Made by a program: the position numbers and the translations under genes
In this document: positions 1 through 6,593 of the stretch, one piece after another
Layout: each line of letters starts with the position of its first letter
Numbering within the stretch: position 1 is the first letter of the stretch
Assembly: GCA_025934385.1 (NCBI GenBank)
Contig: JAICYE010000015.1
Span: 1-13,786 of the forward strand
From: Acidimicrobiia bacterium
Lineage (GTDB): Bacteria > Actinomycetota > Acidimicrobiia > IMCC26256 > BP-133
Reading direction: 5' to 3'
DNA length: 13,786 bases
Notes under the pieces: generated by a model
The model's database searches: none
The model's input: only the letters and a program-made list of their open reading frames with translations
What the model was told of the DNA's origin: nothing

Positions 1-111
1 AAGCCTAGACGCGTCGCCGAGGGCCCGACTCACCCCGCCGGGGGAGGTGGGCGGCGGGCGGGGCCGGGGCGCCGTCCTCCTCGCACCCGACAACCTCCCG
101 GCCGCGTCTTC

Positions 112-1203
112 TCAACCCCCACCGGCCGGGGGTTGCTTCGGCGCTCGGCTCACCACCGCCGGCGAGCGGCGGAAGAACTCCTCCACGCCGGGGTCGTAGT
201 GGTAGGCGGGCGGGCGCTCGCCGATGGCGGAACGGAGCCGCAGGCTGCGGGCGAAGTCCTCCACCGTGCCGGCCGAGGTGTAGCGGTAGCGGTAGCCGGC
301 CTCCTGGAGCCGCCGGTTGTCGACGCCCCGGCCGAAGCGCAGCAGGCTCAGCACCTCGAGCGGCAGGTCGATGATCCCCAGCCGGCGCAGCGCTCCGGCG
401 GCCACGCCCGTCCCTACCGGGGAGATCGGCACCCGGCGGCGGCCGACGAGGCGGCAGACGTCGCTCCACGGGAGCGTCCCGTCACCCGCGACGTTGTAGA
501 TGCCACCGACGTCGTGGCGGGCGGTGAAGCACAGCACCCCGAGGACGTCGTCCTGATGGGTGAACTGCAGGCGGGGGTCGAAGCCGAAGATCTCGGGGGC
601 CACCGGCAGCCGCAGGGCCTTCGACAGGGGCGTGTCGAGGTCGGGGCCGAGCACGTTGGAGAACCGGAGCCGGGTGACGACCACGTCGGGGTGGTCTTCG
701 GCGAAGTCGGCGACATAGCCCTCGACCTCCAGCAGGCTGCGCTCCACCCGGGTGCGGGCCGGCCGGGCACGGCCGGCGTCCTCGCCGAAGAAGTACGGGT
801 CCTTCGGGCTCGACCCGTACACCAGCGTCGACGACTTGAGCACCACCTTGCGGACCGACGAACCCGGCGCTCCCGCCGCCGCCAGCAGGTTCATCGTGCC
901 GATGACGTTGGTCTCGTGCAGGGTCCGGCTGCCGATGGTGGTGGAGTCGACCAGCAGGTGGGTGTGGAGGATCGTGTCGACCTCGGTCGCCCGCACCAGC
1001 CGGGACAGGATCGAGTACGACGAGTCGGCCCGCACCACCTCGGTGCGCTCCAGCGGGACGGTCGGCGCCCGGGTGTCGAGGCCGACGACGATCTCGACCG
1101 ACGGGTCCTGTTCGATGATCTGGGCCACCCGGCCGCCCCAGAACGTGCCGATGCCGGTGACGAGGACCCGCTGGCCGCCGGGCGACGGTGATGCCTGGGC
1201 CAT
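112..1203 (-). CDS. NAD-dependent epimerase/dehydratase-like (atypical extended SDR) protein
   Basis: The product is 363 aa with a Rossmann fold at the N-terminus: the glycine motif GIGTFWGG is at residues 17-24 and an acidic residue that could bind NAD(P) ribose is in GLDTR (41-45). Later SDR-like signatures are KSSTLVYGSS (123-132), RFSNVLGP (180-187) and GIYNVAGDG (234-242). The family acts on nucleotide sugars or other small substrates, but here the substrate cannot be read. Oddly, where extended SDRs carry the catalytic YxxxK, the segment after residue 150 reads TRVERSLLEVEGYV, with no Tyr/Lys pair. As I recall, close actinobacterial relatives also lack it, so the protein may bind a nucleotide without classical SDR catalysis. 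The ATG start shares one base with the TGA of the upstream acyltransferase gene (TGATG), so the two are translationally coupled. A longer open frame upstream of this ATG is only a shadow of the acyltransferase gene. Confidence 0.9.
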   Translation of the reverse strand: MAQASPSPGGQRVLVTGIGTFWGGRVAQIIEQDPSVEIVVGLDTRAPTVPLERTEVVRADSSYSILSRLVRATEVDTILHTHLLVDSTTIGSRTLHETNVIGTMNLLAAAGAPGSSVRKVVLKSSTLVYGSSPKDPYFFGEDAGRARPARTRVERSLLEVEGYVADFAEDHPDVVVTRLRFSNVLGPDLDTPLSKALRLPVAPEIFGFDPRLQFTHQDDVLGVLCFTARHDVGGIYNVAGDGTLPWSDVCRLVGRRRVPISPVGTGVAAGALRRLGIIDLPLEVLSLLRFGRGVDNRRLQEAGYRYRYTSAGTVEDFARSLRLRSAIGERPPAYHYDPGVEEFFRRSPAVVSRAPKQPPAGGG

Positions 1204-2111
1204 CAGCCGAACCAGACGCTGCGGCGGCGGGACAGCATGTCGAAGAGGGCGTCCTGGATGCGGGTGCGGATGGCTTCCGACTCCTCCATGACCCGGCTGC
1301 GGGGATAGCGGTCCCGGCCGGTGGGCGCGTCGAAGTGCACCGGGTCGAGGACCCGCAGCTTGAACTTGGCCGGGAAGTAGCCGACCAGGCCGAGCGGGCC
1401 GAGCAGCGCCAGGTTGGCGGTGAACGGGACGTAGGGCACCCGCAGGACCCGGGCCAGCGTCCCGCTGCGGGCCAGGATCGGCATCGACTCCTCGGCGCCG
1501 ACGACGGCGATGGGGACGATCGGCACCCCCGCCCGCATGGCCGTCTCCACGAACCCGCCCCGGCCGAAGCGGCGCAGCTGGTAGCGGTCCTTGTAGAGCT
1601 TGCTCGGGCCCTTCACGCCCTCGGGGAAGACCAGCGCCAGCTGGCCCTCGTCGTGGAGGAGGCGGTGGGCGTTGTCGGGGTGGGCCGTGACACCGCCGGC
1701 CCGGGACCACAGCGTGCCGGCCACCGGGAGGCTGCGGAAGAAGAAGTCGGCCAGGCCGTAGACGGGCCGGCCCAGCTCCTTCTCGATCCCGTGCATGATG
1801 ACGGGCGCGTCGGACGGGATGGCCCCGGCGTGGTTGGCCACCAGCAGGGCGCCGCCGGCCTTCGGGATCCGGTCCAGCCCTTCCCACTCGGCCCGGAACC
1901 AGTACGTATAGACCGGGTCGTAGACCGTGCGGATCAATCGGCGCATGTGCTCGCTGCGGCCCCAGCCATCGACGTCGGACAGCACCCCGTCGACACCGGC
2001 GGCGCCGGGGTCCGGCGGCCGGGGGACGGGGACGAGCTCCCGCCCGGTCCGCCGGGCGGCGCCGGCTTCGGTCAGGTCGAGGACGGTGGCCTCGGGCGGC
2101 TCTCGCTCCAC
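1203..2111 (-). CDS. Lysophospholipid/glycerol acyltransferase (PlsC-like family)
   Basis: From the GTG at 2111 the product is 302 aa. It belongs to the 1-acyl-glycerophosphate acyltransferase (LPLAT) superfamily, which transfers acyl groups from acyl-CoA or acyl-ACP to lysophospholipids or similar acceptors at the membrane. Block I reads VANHAGAIPSDAP (91-103). The spacing between the catalytic His and the Asp is six residues rather than the classical four, as in the actinobacterial NHSGxxPxD subgroup. Block III is VFPEGVKG (161-168), followed by GVPIVPIAVVGAEES. The start is uncertain. The GTG at 2111 keeps the N-terminal extension and sits 10 bases after the stop of the peptidase gene, but has no well-placed Shine-Dalgarno. 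An ATG at 1946 would give a shorter protein that keeps all catalytic blocks. The gene is second in a three-gene operon and is coupled to the SDR-like gene downstream. The acyl acceptor is unknown. Confidence 0.9.
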   Translation of the reverse strand: MEREPPEATVLDLTEAGAARRTGRELVPVPRPPDPGAAGVDGVLSDVDGWGRSEHMRRLIRTVYDPVYTYWFRAEWEGLDRIPKAGGALLVANHAGAIPSDAPVIMHGIEKELGRPVYGLADFFFRSLPVAGTLWSRAGGVTAHPDNAHRLLHDEGQLALVFPEGVKGPSKLYKDRYQLRRFGRGGFVETAMRAGVPIVPIAVVGAEESMPILARSGTLARVLRVPYVPFTANLALLGPLGLVGYFPAKFKLRVLDPVHFDAPTGRDRYPRSRVMEESEAIRTRIQDALFDMLSRRRSVWFG

Positions 2112-2121
2112 AGGGCGATCA

Positions 2122-3357
2122 TTATTGCCCCTTCCCGTTCGGCCGGTCCCACGGCGTCGCCCAGCCGGGCGGGTACGCCAGGTAGGCCGTGCCTCCGGAA
2201 TGGCCCACCCAGACGTTCTCGAGCTCGTTGCGCTGGTAGGTGCGGCGCAGCTCGCCGGACGCCCTGGCGGCCGGGTCATTGACCACCGGGTCGCCGTGGG
2301 GATCGAACCCGACGAGCACGCCGAGGTGGCCGTCGGAGCTGCGGACGGGCGCCCCGCTCAGCTCGCCCGGCTTCCAGGAGTAGCTGATGGCCACGGGGAC
2401 CCCGGCGGTGATCCACGGCTCGGCGTCGGCCAGGCTCCGGAACCGGGTGACCCAGGCCTCGAGGCCGCGGCCGGCGGCGTAGGCGGTGTTGAACGGCCAG
2501 TTGCCGTGGCCGTCGTAGACCCAGTCGTAGACGCCGTCGACGGCGGCCCGCACCCGGGGCTCGCACGGCCCGGGGTCGTGGGCCCAGTAGCCGACGATCA
2601 TCGACATCGAGGTGGGCGAGCACCAGCCCTCGCCGCCGTCGGGGTACGACTGGGAGCAGGCGGGCACGTCGAGGGCCTTCCCCCACCGGGCCGGGTCGCC
2701 GGCCGGCGTGGCGGGCTGCTCCTGCGGTGAGGTCGACAGCGCCACGGCCGCCAGCCCGAGGCTGGGGACGGCGCCGGGCCGGGCCGCCATCAGCCGAACC
2801 TTCATCTGCAGGGCCTCGGCCGCCGGTTTCCCGGAGGGGATCACGAGCGTGTCGGTGGCCAGGGCGGCGTCGCCGTCGTCCTGGTCCTTGACCGAGTGGC
2901 GGGCGACGGTGGAGCCGTCGGCGGCCCACACGCCGGCGCTGTACCACTTCGTGAGGCGCCCGCCGGCCAGCCGGGCCCGGAGCGACACCTCGATCCACGA
3001 CCCGGGTGGCGTGTCGGCGTCCCACGATGGGACGGCCCGGGTGACGTCGAAGCCGGCCGGCGTCAGCGGGCTCGTGACCTCGCCGAACACGTAGGGCCCG
3101 CCGTTGTAGTAACTCCGGCCGTGGTAGGCGCCGGCGGCGTCGGTGGCCGCCTGGGCCGAGGACGGGTCGAGGGCGAGGCGTCCGTCCGCAGTCCGGACCG
3201 TGCCGGGGCCGAGCTCCCACTGCTCGAGGCCGCTCTTGGCCCGCCACAGGAACTGCGAGGTGAGGTAACCGCCGTCAGCGGCCGCCGCCCGGCCCGGCAG
3301 CGGCAGGGCGGCGCAGGCCAGTGCCCCGGTGGCGAGAACAACGAGGAGCGACCGCAC
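2122..3357 (-). CDS. Secreted C39-family (papain-like) peptidase
   Basis: The product is 411 aa starting at GTG 3357. The start was chosen because a Sec signal peptide begins there: RS, a hydrophobic run LLVVLATGALACAALPL, then a probable cleavage site in GRAAAA near residue 27. The open frame upstream of it is a shadow of a transporter remnant. Residues about 30-205 form a Trp/Gly-rich, beta-type domain as in Streptomyces 'peptidase C39 family' proteins. The C-terminal papain-like domain shows the nucleophile in GWCSPTSMSM (Cys246), WPFNTAYAAGRGLEAWVTRFRSL (287-309), the catalytic His in DGHLGVLVGF (His344) and the third residue in VVNDPAA (Asn360/Asp361). It is predicted to be an exported cysteine peptidase or peptidase-like protein acting in the cell envelope; its target is unknown. 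Export distinguishes it from bacteriocin-processing C39 domains fused to ABC transporters. It is first in the operon with the acyltransferase and SDR-like genes. A MATE pump remnant lies immediately upstream. Confidence 0.9.
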   Translation of the reverse strand: MRSLLVVLATGALACAALPLPGRAAAADGGYLTSQFLWRAKSGLEQWELGPGTVRTADGRLALDPSSAQAATDAAGAYHGRSYYNGGPYVFGEVTSPLTPAGFDVTRAVPSWDADTPPGSWIEVSLRARLAGGRLTKWYSAGVWAADGSTVARHSVKDQDDGDAALATDTLVIPSGKPAAEALQMKVRLMAARPGAVPSLGLAAVALSTSPQEQPATPAGDPARWGKALDVPACSQSYPDGGEGWCSPTSMSMIVGYWAHDPGPCEPRVRAAVDGVYDWVYDGHGNWPFNTAYAAGRGLEAWVTRFRSLADAEPWITAGVPVAISYSWKPGELSGAPVRSSDGHLGVLVGFDPHGDPVVNDPAARASGELRRTYQRNELENVWVGHSGGTAYLAYPPGWATPWDRPNGKGQ

Positions 3358-3387
3358 GGCCCCAGTCTGCCCGAGGGCTCGTTCAAA

Positions 3388-3416
3388 CTGGCGTTCCTTT
3401 TCCGCTGTATTCCGGT
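3388..3416 (-). repeat. Copy A of a roughly 30-base dispersed sequence, at the MATE truncation point
   Basis: Read on the minus strand, this site runs ACCGG, AATACAGCGGAAAAGG, AACGCCAG. The sequence at 10068-10097 (plus strand) matches it at about 24 of 30 positions with a one-base gap; most differences are A/G exchanges. The site starts 12 bases past the last MATE-like codon and ends 30 bases before the GTG of the peptidase gene. A 6-bp hairpin, CCGGTC/GACCGG, occupies 3412-3429 beside it. Whether it is a regulatory site or a scar of rearrangement cannot be decided from this window. Confidence 0.5.
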
Positions 3417-3428
3417 CTGCTCCGACCG

Positions 3429-3682
3429 GCCCGCCCCGGCCGCCCGGGCCACCGCCGCCGTGGTGCCGTAGGACAGGAAGTTGAACAGCGTGAAGGCCGG
3501 GTGAGGATCGTGCCGGCCACCGCCAGTCCGCCGAGCTGCGGGGTGCCGAGGTGGCCGACCACCGCCGTGTCGGTGAGGACGTAGAGCGGCTCGGCGGCCA
3601 GCGCCCCGAGCGCCGGGACGGCCAGCCGGAGGATCTCCCGGTCGGACGGGTGGCGCCCGGGCAGGATCGGACGGAAGAGCAC
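3429..3682 (-). pseudogene. Remnant of a DinF-type MATE efflux transporter (5' fragment, frameshifted)
   Basis: On the minus strand a GTG at 3682 opens a frame reading VLFRPILPGRHPSDREILRL, then AVPALGALAAEPLYVLTDTAV and VGHLGTPQLGGLAVAGTILT. This is the start of an actinobacterial DinF-like MATE pump. Near 3497-3502 the match switches frame and continues as AFTLFNFLSYGTTAAVARAAGAG. The switch fits loss of a single base. Homology to the family stops after the GAG at about 3429, so only about 85 of the usual roughly 440 residues remain and the rest of the pump is absent. The peptidase gene begins 72 bases downstream. The frameshift alone could be a sequencing error, but the missing five-sixths of the gene could not. 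The fragment cannot encode a working transporter, though its promoter may now drive the downstream operon. Confidence 0.8.
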
Positions 3683-3688
3683 CGCCGG

Positions 3689-3694
3689 TATCTT
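3689..3694 (+). promoter_or_regulatory. Possible -10 hexamer for the GNAT gene
   Basis: TATCTT ends 9 bases before the GTG start of the acetyltransferase gene. No Shine-Dalgarno sequence lies between them, so transcription could begin at or next to the start codon and give a leaderless mRNA, which is common in actinomycetes. No convincing -35 element is visible. Confidence 0.3.
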
Positions 3695-3703
3695 TCCGTA
3701 GCC

Positions 3704-4198
3704 GTGCGGATCCGGGAGGCAACGAACAGGGATTTCGACGAGATCGCCCGGCTCACGGTGGCCGCCTACCGGGCCCTCGACACCTGGGTGGGCGACGACT
3801 ACGCCGCCCACCTCGCCGACGTCGCCGCCCGGGCCGCGGCCGAGAACACCATCGTGCTCGTGGCCGAGGACGACGGCGACGGCCGCATCCTCGGCCCCCC
3901 GACGCTGACGCTGGGCGGCGGGCCGTACTTCGAGTGGAACCACGGCGTCGACGGCGACTGCGGCTTCCGCATGCTGGCCGTCGCCCCGGCCGCCCAGGGC
4001 CGGGGCACCGGCCCCCGCCTCGTTCTCGAGTGCCTCGACCGGGCCCGGGCCGCCGGCTGCCGGCGCATGATCATCGGCTCCACCGAATGGATGACCACGG
4101 CCCATCGCATCTACGAGCGGCTGGGCTTCCGCCGGGCCCCCGAGCTCGACCAGCAGTGGGGCGAGATCCGGGGCCTCTGTTTCACCCTCGACCTGTGA
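3704..4198 (+). CDS. GNAT-family N-acetyltransferase
   Basis: The product is 164 aa, the usual length of a single-domain GNAT enzyme. It opens with VRIREATNRDFDEIARLTVAA, the typical first beta strand and helix. Motif A, which binds the acetyl-CoA pyrophosphate, is LAVAPAAQGRGTGPRLV (91-107), with the QxxGxG loop at 98-103. Motif B is seen in AHRIYERLGFRR (133-144). It should transfer an acetyl group from acetyl-CoA to an amine that cannot be named from sequence. The GTG at 3704 was chosen because the conserved N-terminus begins there; the frame extends further upstream, but as a shadow of the opposite-strand MATE remnant. The gene diverges from that remnant by 21 bases and its end overlaps the end of the KimA-like gene by 17 bases. 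Confidence 0.9.
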   Translation: MRIREATNRDFDEIARLTVAAYRALDTWVGDDYAAHLADVAARAAAENTIVLVAEDDGDGRILGPPTLTLGGGPYFEWNHGVDGDCGFRMLAVAPAAQGRGTGPRLVLECLDRARAAGCRRMIIGSTEWMTTAHRIYERLGFRRAPELDQQWGEIRGLCFTLDL

Positions 4199-6050
4199 CC
4201 GCCGGAGCGACCGGCCGGTAGGGGACCGACGTCACCACCGTGCCGGGCCGGAACAGCAGGCGGCCCTTGAGGGACAGCGCCGTCTGGTTGTGGAGCAGCC
4301 CTTCCCACCAGTGGCGGATGGCCAGCTCGGGGATCAGCACCGAGACGGAGCCGCCGGCGCCCCCGTCCGCCACCTGGTCGACGTAGCCGAGGACGGCCCG
4401 GGCGATCTCCCGCTCCGGCGAGTAGATGACGTCGAGCGGGACGCCGTCGCTGTGGCGGGCCCACTCCTCCTCCAGGACGGTCATCTCCGAAACCTCCGAG
4501 ACGACCGCCACCGCCATCAACCGGTCCGGGACGAGCCTGCGGGCGTAGGCCAGGGCCTGGAACACCCCCTGGTGCACCTCCTCGACGTAGAGGACGACGG
4601 TGTGGCGGCGCCGGGGCGGACGCCAGCCCGGCGATACCCCGAGCTCCCGGCCGACCGCCTCGTAGTGCCGCCTGATGCCCCGCAGCAGCAGCACCAGCAA
4701 GGGGATCACCACCGCCGGGATCCACGCCCCGATGGTGAACTTCGACACCAGGACGACGGTGAGCACGGCCCCGGTCGCCACCGCTCCGATGCCGTTGATC
4801 ACAGCGCCGAAGCGCCAGCCCGGCTCCCTGAGGCGGCGGTGTCGCTGTACCATCCCCCACTGCGACAGCGTGAACGCGGTGAACACCCCGACGGCGTACA
4901 GCGGGATCAGCCGGGTGGTGACGCCGCCGAAGCCGATGAGCAGCGCCGAGGCCGCCACGGCCAGTCCCACGATGCCGTTGGAGAAGGCCAGGCGGTCGCC
5001 CCGGGTGGCCAGCTGACGGGGAAGGTAGCCGTCCTGGGCGACGATCGAGCCCAGCCAGGGGAATCCGGAGAAGGCGGTGTTGGCCGCCAGGGTGAGCACG
5101 GCGGCGGTGGACGCCTGGAGCACGACGTAGAGAGCGCCCCGGCCGAACACCGCCGTACCCAGGATCGACAGGATCGTCTCGTCCTCCGACAGCGTGGGCC
5201 CCAGCCGGTGGGCCAGCAGCGAGATCCCGAAGAAGAAGACGCCGAGGACGATCGCCATCCAGGCCAGGGTGGTGGCGGCGTTCTTCGACTCCGGCCGACG
5301 AAAGGCCGGCACGGCGTTTGAAATCGCCTCGATGCCCGTCAGCGCCACGGCTCCCGACGAGAAGGCCCGCATCAGGGCGAAGGCCGTCACGCCCGTCATG
5401 ACCAACCCGCCCTTGGTGAAGTGGTCGAGCTGGAGGTGGTTCACCGGGAGCGGGTGCAGCTGGCCGGTGAAGGAGCGCCACAGCCCCCACACGATGAGCG
5501 TCCCCAGGATCCCCATGTAGACGTAGGTCGGGACGGCGAAGATCTGGCCCGCCTCTTTGATGCCCCGGAGGTTGCCGACCGTGACGAGCAGGACGAGGAG
5601 CAGGCCCAGCTCCACGCGGTGGGCGGCCAGCGGCCGGACGGCCGAGGTGATGGCGGCGACCCCGGCCGACACCGAGACCGCCACTGTGAGGGTGTAGTCG
5701 ACGAGCAGCGACGCCGCGGCGACGAGGGCCGGGGTCTCGCCGAGGTTCTCCCGGCTCACGACGTAGGACCCGCCGCCGTTGGGGTAGGCGAAGATCGTCT
5801 GCCGGTAGCTGAACACGACGATGGCCAGCAGGGCGACGACCACGACGGAGATGGGGATGAGGTCGCCGAGGGCGGCCATGCCGGCCACCGGCACGAGTAC
5901 GTGGAGGATCTCCTCGGTGGCGTAGGCCGTCGAGGAGATGGCGTCCGACGAGAAGATGGCCAGGGCGATGACCTTGATGAGGCGCTGATGCTCCTGCTCC
6001 GCGCTGCGCAGCGGGCGGCCGAGCAGGAGCCGCTTGAGGACGGCGTACAT
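4182..6050 (-). CDS. KimA-like potassium uptake transporter (APC superfamily permease)
   Basis: The 622-aa product matches Bacillus subtilis KimA (formerly YdaO), a proton-coupled high-affinity K+ transporter, along its whole length as I recall that sequence. An APC-type membrane domain covers about residues 25-460. Landmarks are FSSDAISSTAYATEE (33-47), SYRQTIFAYPNGGGSYVVS (81-99), ENLGETP, LLVDYTLTVAVSVSAG (115-130), AFSSGAVALTGIEAISNA (229-246) and LIPLYAVGVFTAFTLSQ (381-397). Asp36 and Tyr43, K+-site residues in KimA, fall at the same numbers here. A C-terminal cytoplasmic domain (about 482-612) has a USP-like start, HTVVLYVEEVHQGVF, and a conserved LLHNQTALSLKGRL. In Firmicutes, KimA is controlled by c-di-AMP; no ydaO-type riboswitch was recognised here. 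The ATG is preceded by a strong GGGGGAGG at 6054-6061. The gene end overlaps the convergent GNAT gene, and a small exported-protein gene lies 42 bases upstream on the same strand. Confidence 0.92.
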   Translation of the reverse strand: MYAVLKRLLLGRPLRSAEQEHQRLIKVIALAIFSSDAISSTAYATEEILHVLVPVAGMAALGDLIPISVVVVALLAIVVFSYRQTIFAYPNGGGSYVVSRENLGETPALVAAASLLVDYTLTVAVSVSAGVAAITSAVRPLAAHRVELGLLLVLLVTVGNLRGIKEAGQIFAVPTYVYMGILGTLIVWGLWRSFTGQLHPLPVNHLQLDHFTKGGLVMTGVTAFALMRAFSSGAVALTGIEAISNAVPAFRRPESKNAATTLAWMAIVLGVFFFGISLLAHRLGPTLSEDETILSILGTAVFGRGALYVVLQASTAAVLTLAANTAFSGFPWLGSIVAQDGYLPRQLATRGDRLAFSNGIVGLAVAASALLIGFGGVTTRLIPLYAVGVFTAFTLSQWGMVQRHRRLREPGWRFGAVINGIGAVATGAVLTVVLVSKFTIGAWIPAVVIPLLVLLLRGIRRHYEAVGRELGVSPGWRPPRRRHTVVLYVEEVHQGVFQALAYARRLVPDRLMAVAVVSEVSEMTVLEEEWARHSDGVPLDVIYSPEREIARAVLGYVDQVADGGAGGSVSVLIPELAIRHWWEGLLHNQTALSLKGRLLFRPGTVVTSVPYRPVAPAVTGRG

Positions 6051-6092
6051 GAGCCTCCCCCGAGGCGGGTCTGATCCGGTTGCGAGCGGACG

Positions 6093-6494
6093 TCAGACGG
6101 GGGACGGTGGAGCCCGGAGGCGGACGGCGGTGGCGCCGGACGGGCCGGCCGGGCGACGGTCGCCGTCGCCCGCCGCGCCGCGCCGGTCCGGGCCGGCGAC
6201 GGGGCGGCGGATCCGGCCGGCCTGCAGCCGGGTGAGCTTGGACCGGCCGGCGGTCGTGCCCACACCGAGGAGCTGGACGTCGGGCTGCGACCGCAGGACG
6301 GCCTCGTCGCGCCGCGAGATCGGCAGGAATCCGAAGCGCGGTGCCCGACGGGCGCTCACCTCGATGGCGCCGAACGGCCGGGCCCGCGGCCCGTGGGGAG
6401 CGGCGGCCAGGGCCGCGCCGCAGCACAGCACCGCCAGCAACCCGAGGACGGGCGCGGGTGGACGGCTTCGGCGCAGCAGCGTGAACCGCCACAT
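6093..6494 (-). CDS. Small exported hypothetical protein
   Basis: I do not recognise a family. The 133-aa frame begins MWRFTLLRRSRPPAP, then VLGLLAVLCCGAALAAAPHG: a basic N-region, a hydrophobic core and a plausible signal-peptidase site near Ala30-Ala32. After it come AIEVSARRAPRFGFLPISRR and a charged, Arg-rich tail. Nearly every third codon position is G or C, which supports real coding. The ATG at 6494 starts right at the signal peptide but has no clear ribosome-binding site. A GTG at 6533 in the same frame is an alternative, with its GGGAGG abutting the start codon. The gene ends 42 bases before the KimA-like gene on the same strand, so the two may be co-transcribed. No functional link can be shown. 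Confidence 0.6.
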   Translation of the reverse strand: MWRFTLLRRSRPPAPVLGLLAVLCCGAALAAAPHGPRARPFGAIEVSARRAPRFGFLPISRRDEAVLRSQPDVQLLGVGTTAGRSKLTRLQAGRIRRPVAGPDRRGAAGDGDRRPAGPSGATAVRLRAPPSPV

Positions 6495-6542
6495 GGTGGG
6501 CCCGACTGTACGGCCGGCGGGGCGGCTCCGCACCCTCCCGTC

Positions 6543-6574
6543 TGGTCAGGCGGTCAGGCGGTCGGGCGGTCAGC
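6543..6574. repeat. Four-unit 8-bp tandem repeat
   Basis: Units are tggtcagg, cggtcagg, cggtcggg and cggtcagc, head to tail, in the gap between the diguanylate cyclase stop and the small exported-protein start. The last two units overlap the hairpin at 6559-6585. It looks like a short replication-slippage repeat. Confidence 0.6.
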
Positions 6575-6585
6575 CCGTCCGACCG
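6559..6585 (-). terminator. Hairpin after the diguanylate cyclase gene, possible terminator
   Basis: CGGTCGG (6559-6565) pairs perfectly with CCGACCG (6579-6585) around a 13-base loop. It lies 8 bases beyond the TGA of the diguanylate cyclase gene in its direction of transcription. There is no T-tract, as is common for actinomycete terminators. Confidence 0.45.
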
Positions 6586-6593
6586 ATGGGCCC

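Noticed and set aside
1..111. Possible further gene of the operon after the SDR gene
   Set aside because: No start with a ribosome-binding site and no family motif are seen; only a short CCCC/GGGG hairpin near 33-43 is present.
133..2282. Long plus-strand frames over the SDR and acyltransferase genes
   Set aside because: They are antisense shadows: the minus-strand products carry recognisable Rossmann and acyltransferase motifs, while the plus-strand products have none.
3383..4105. Single minus-strand frame spanning the MATE-like segment as an intact gene
   Set aside because: Its first 140 codons are antisense to the GNAT gene and the MATE similarity leaves this frame near 3500, so only a fragment is supported.
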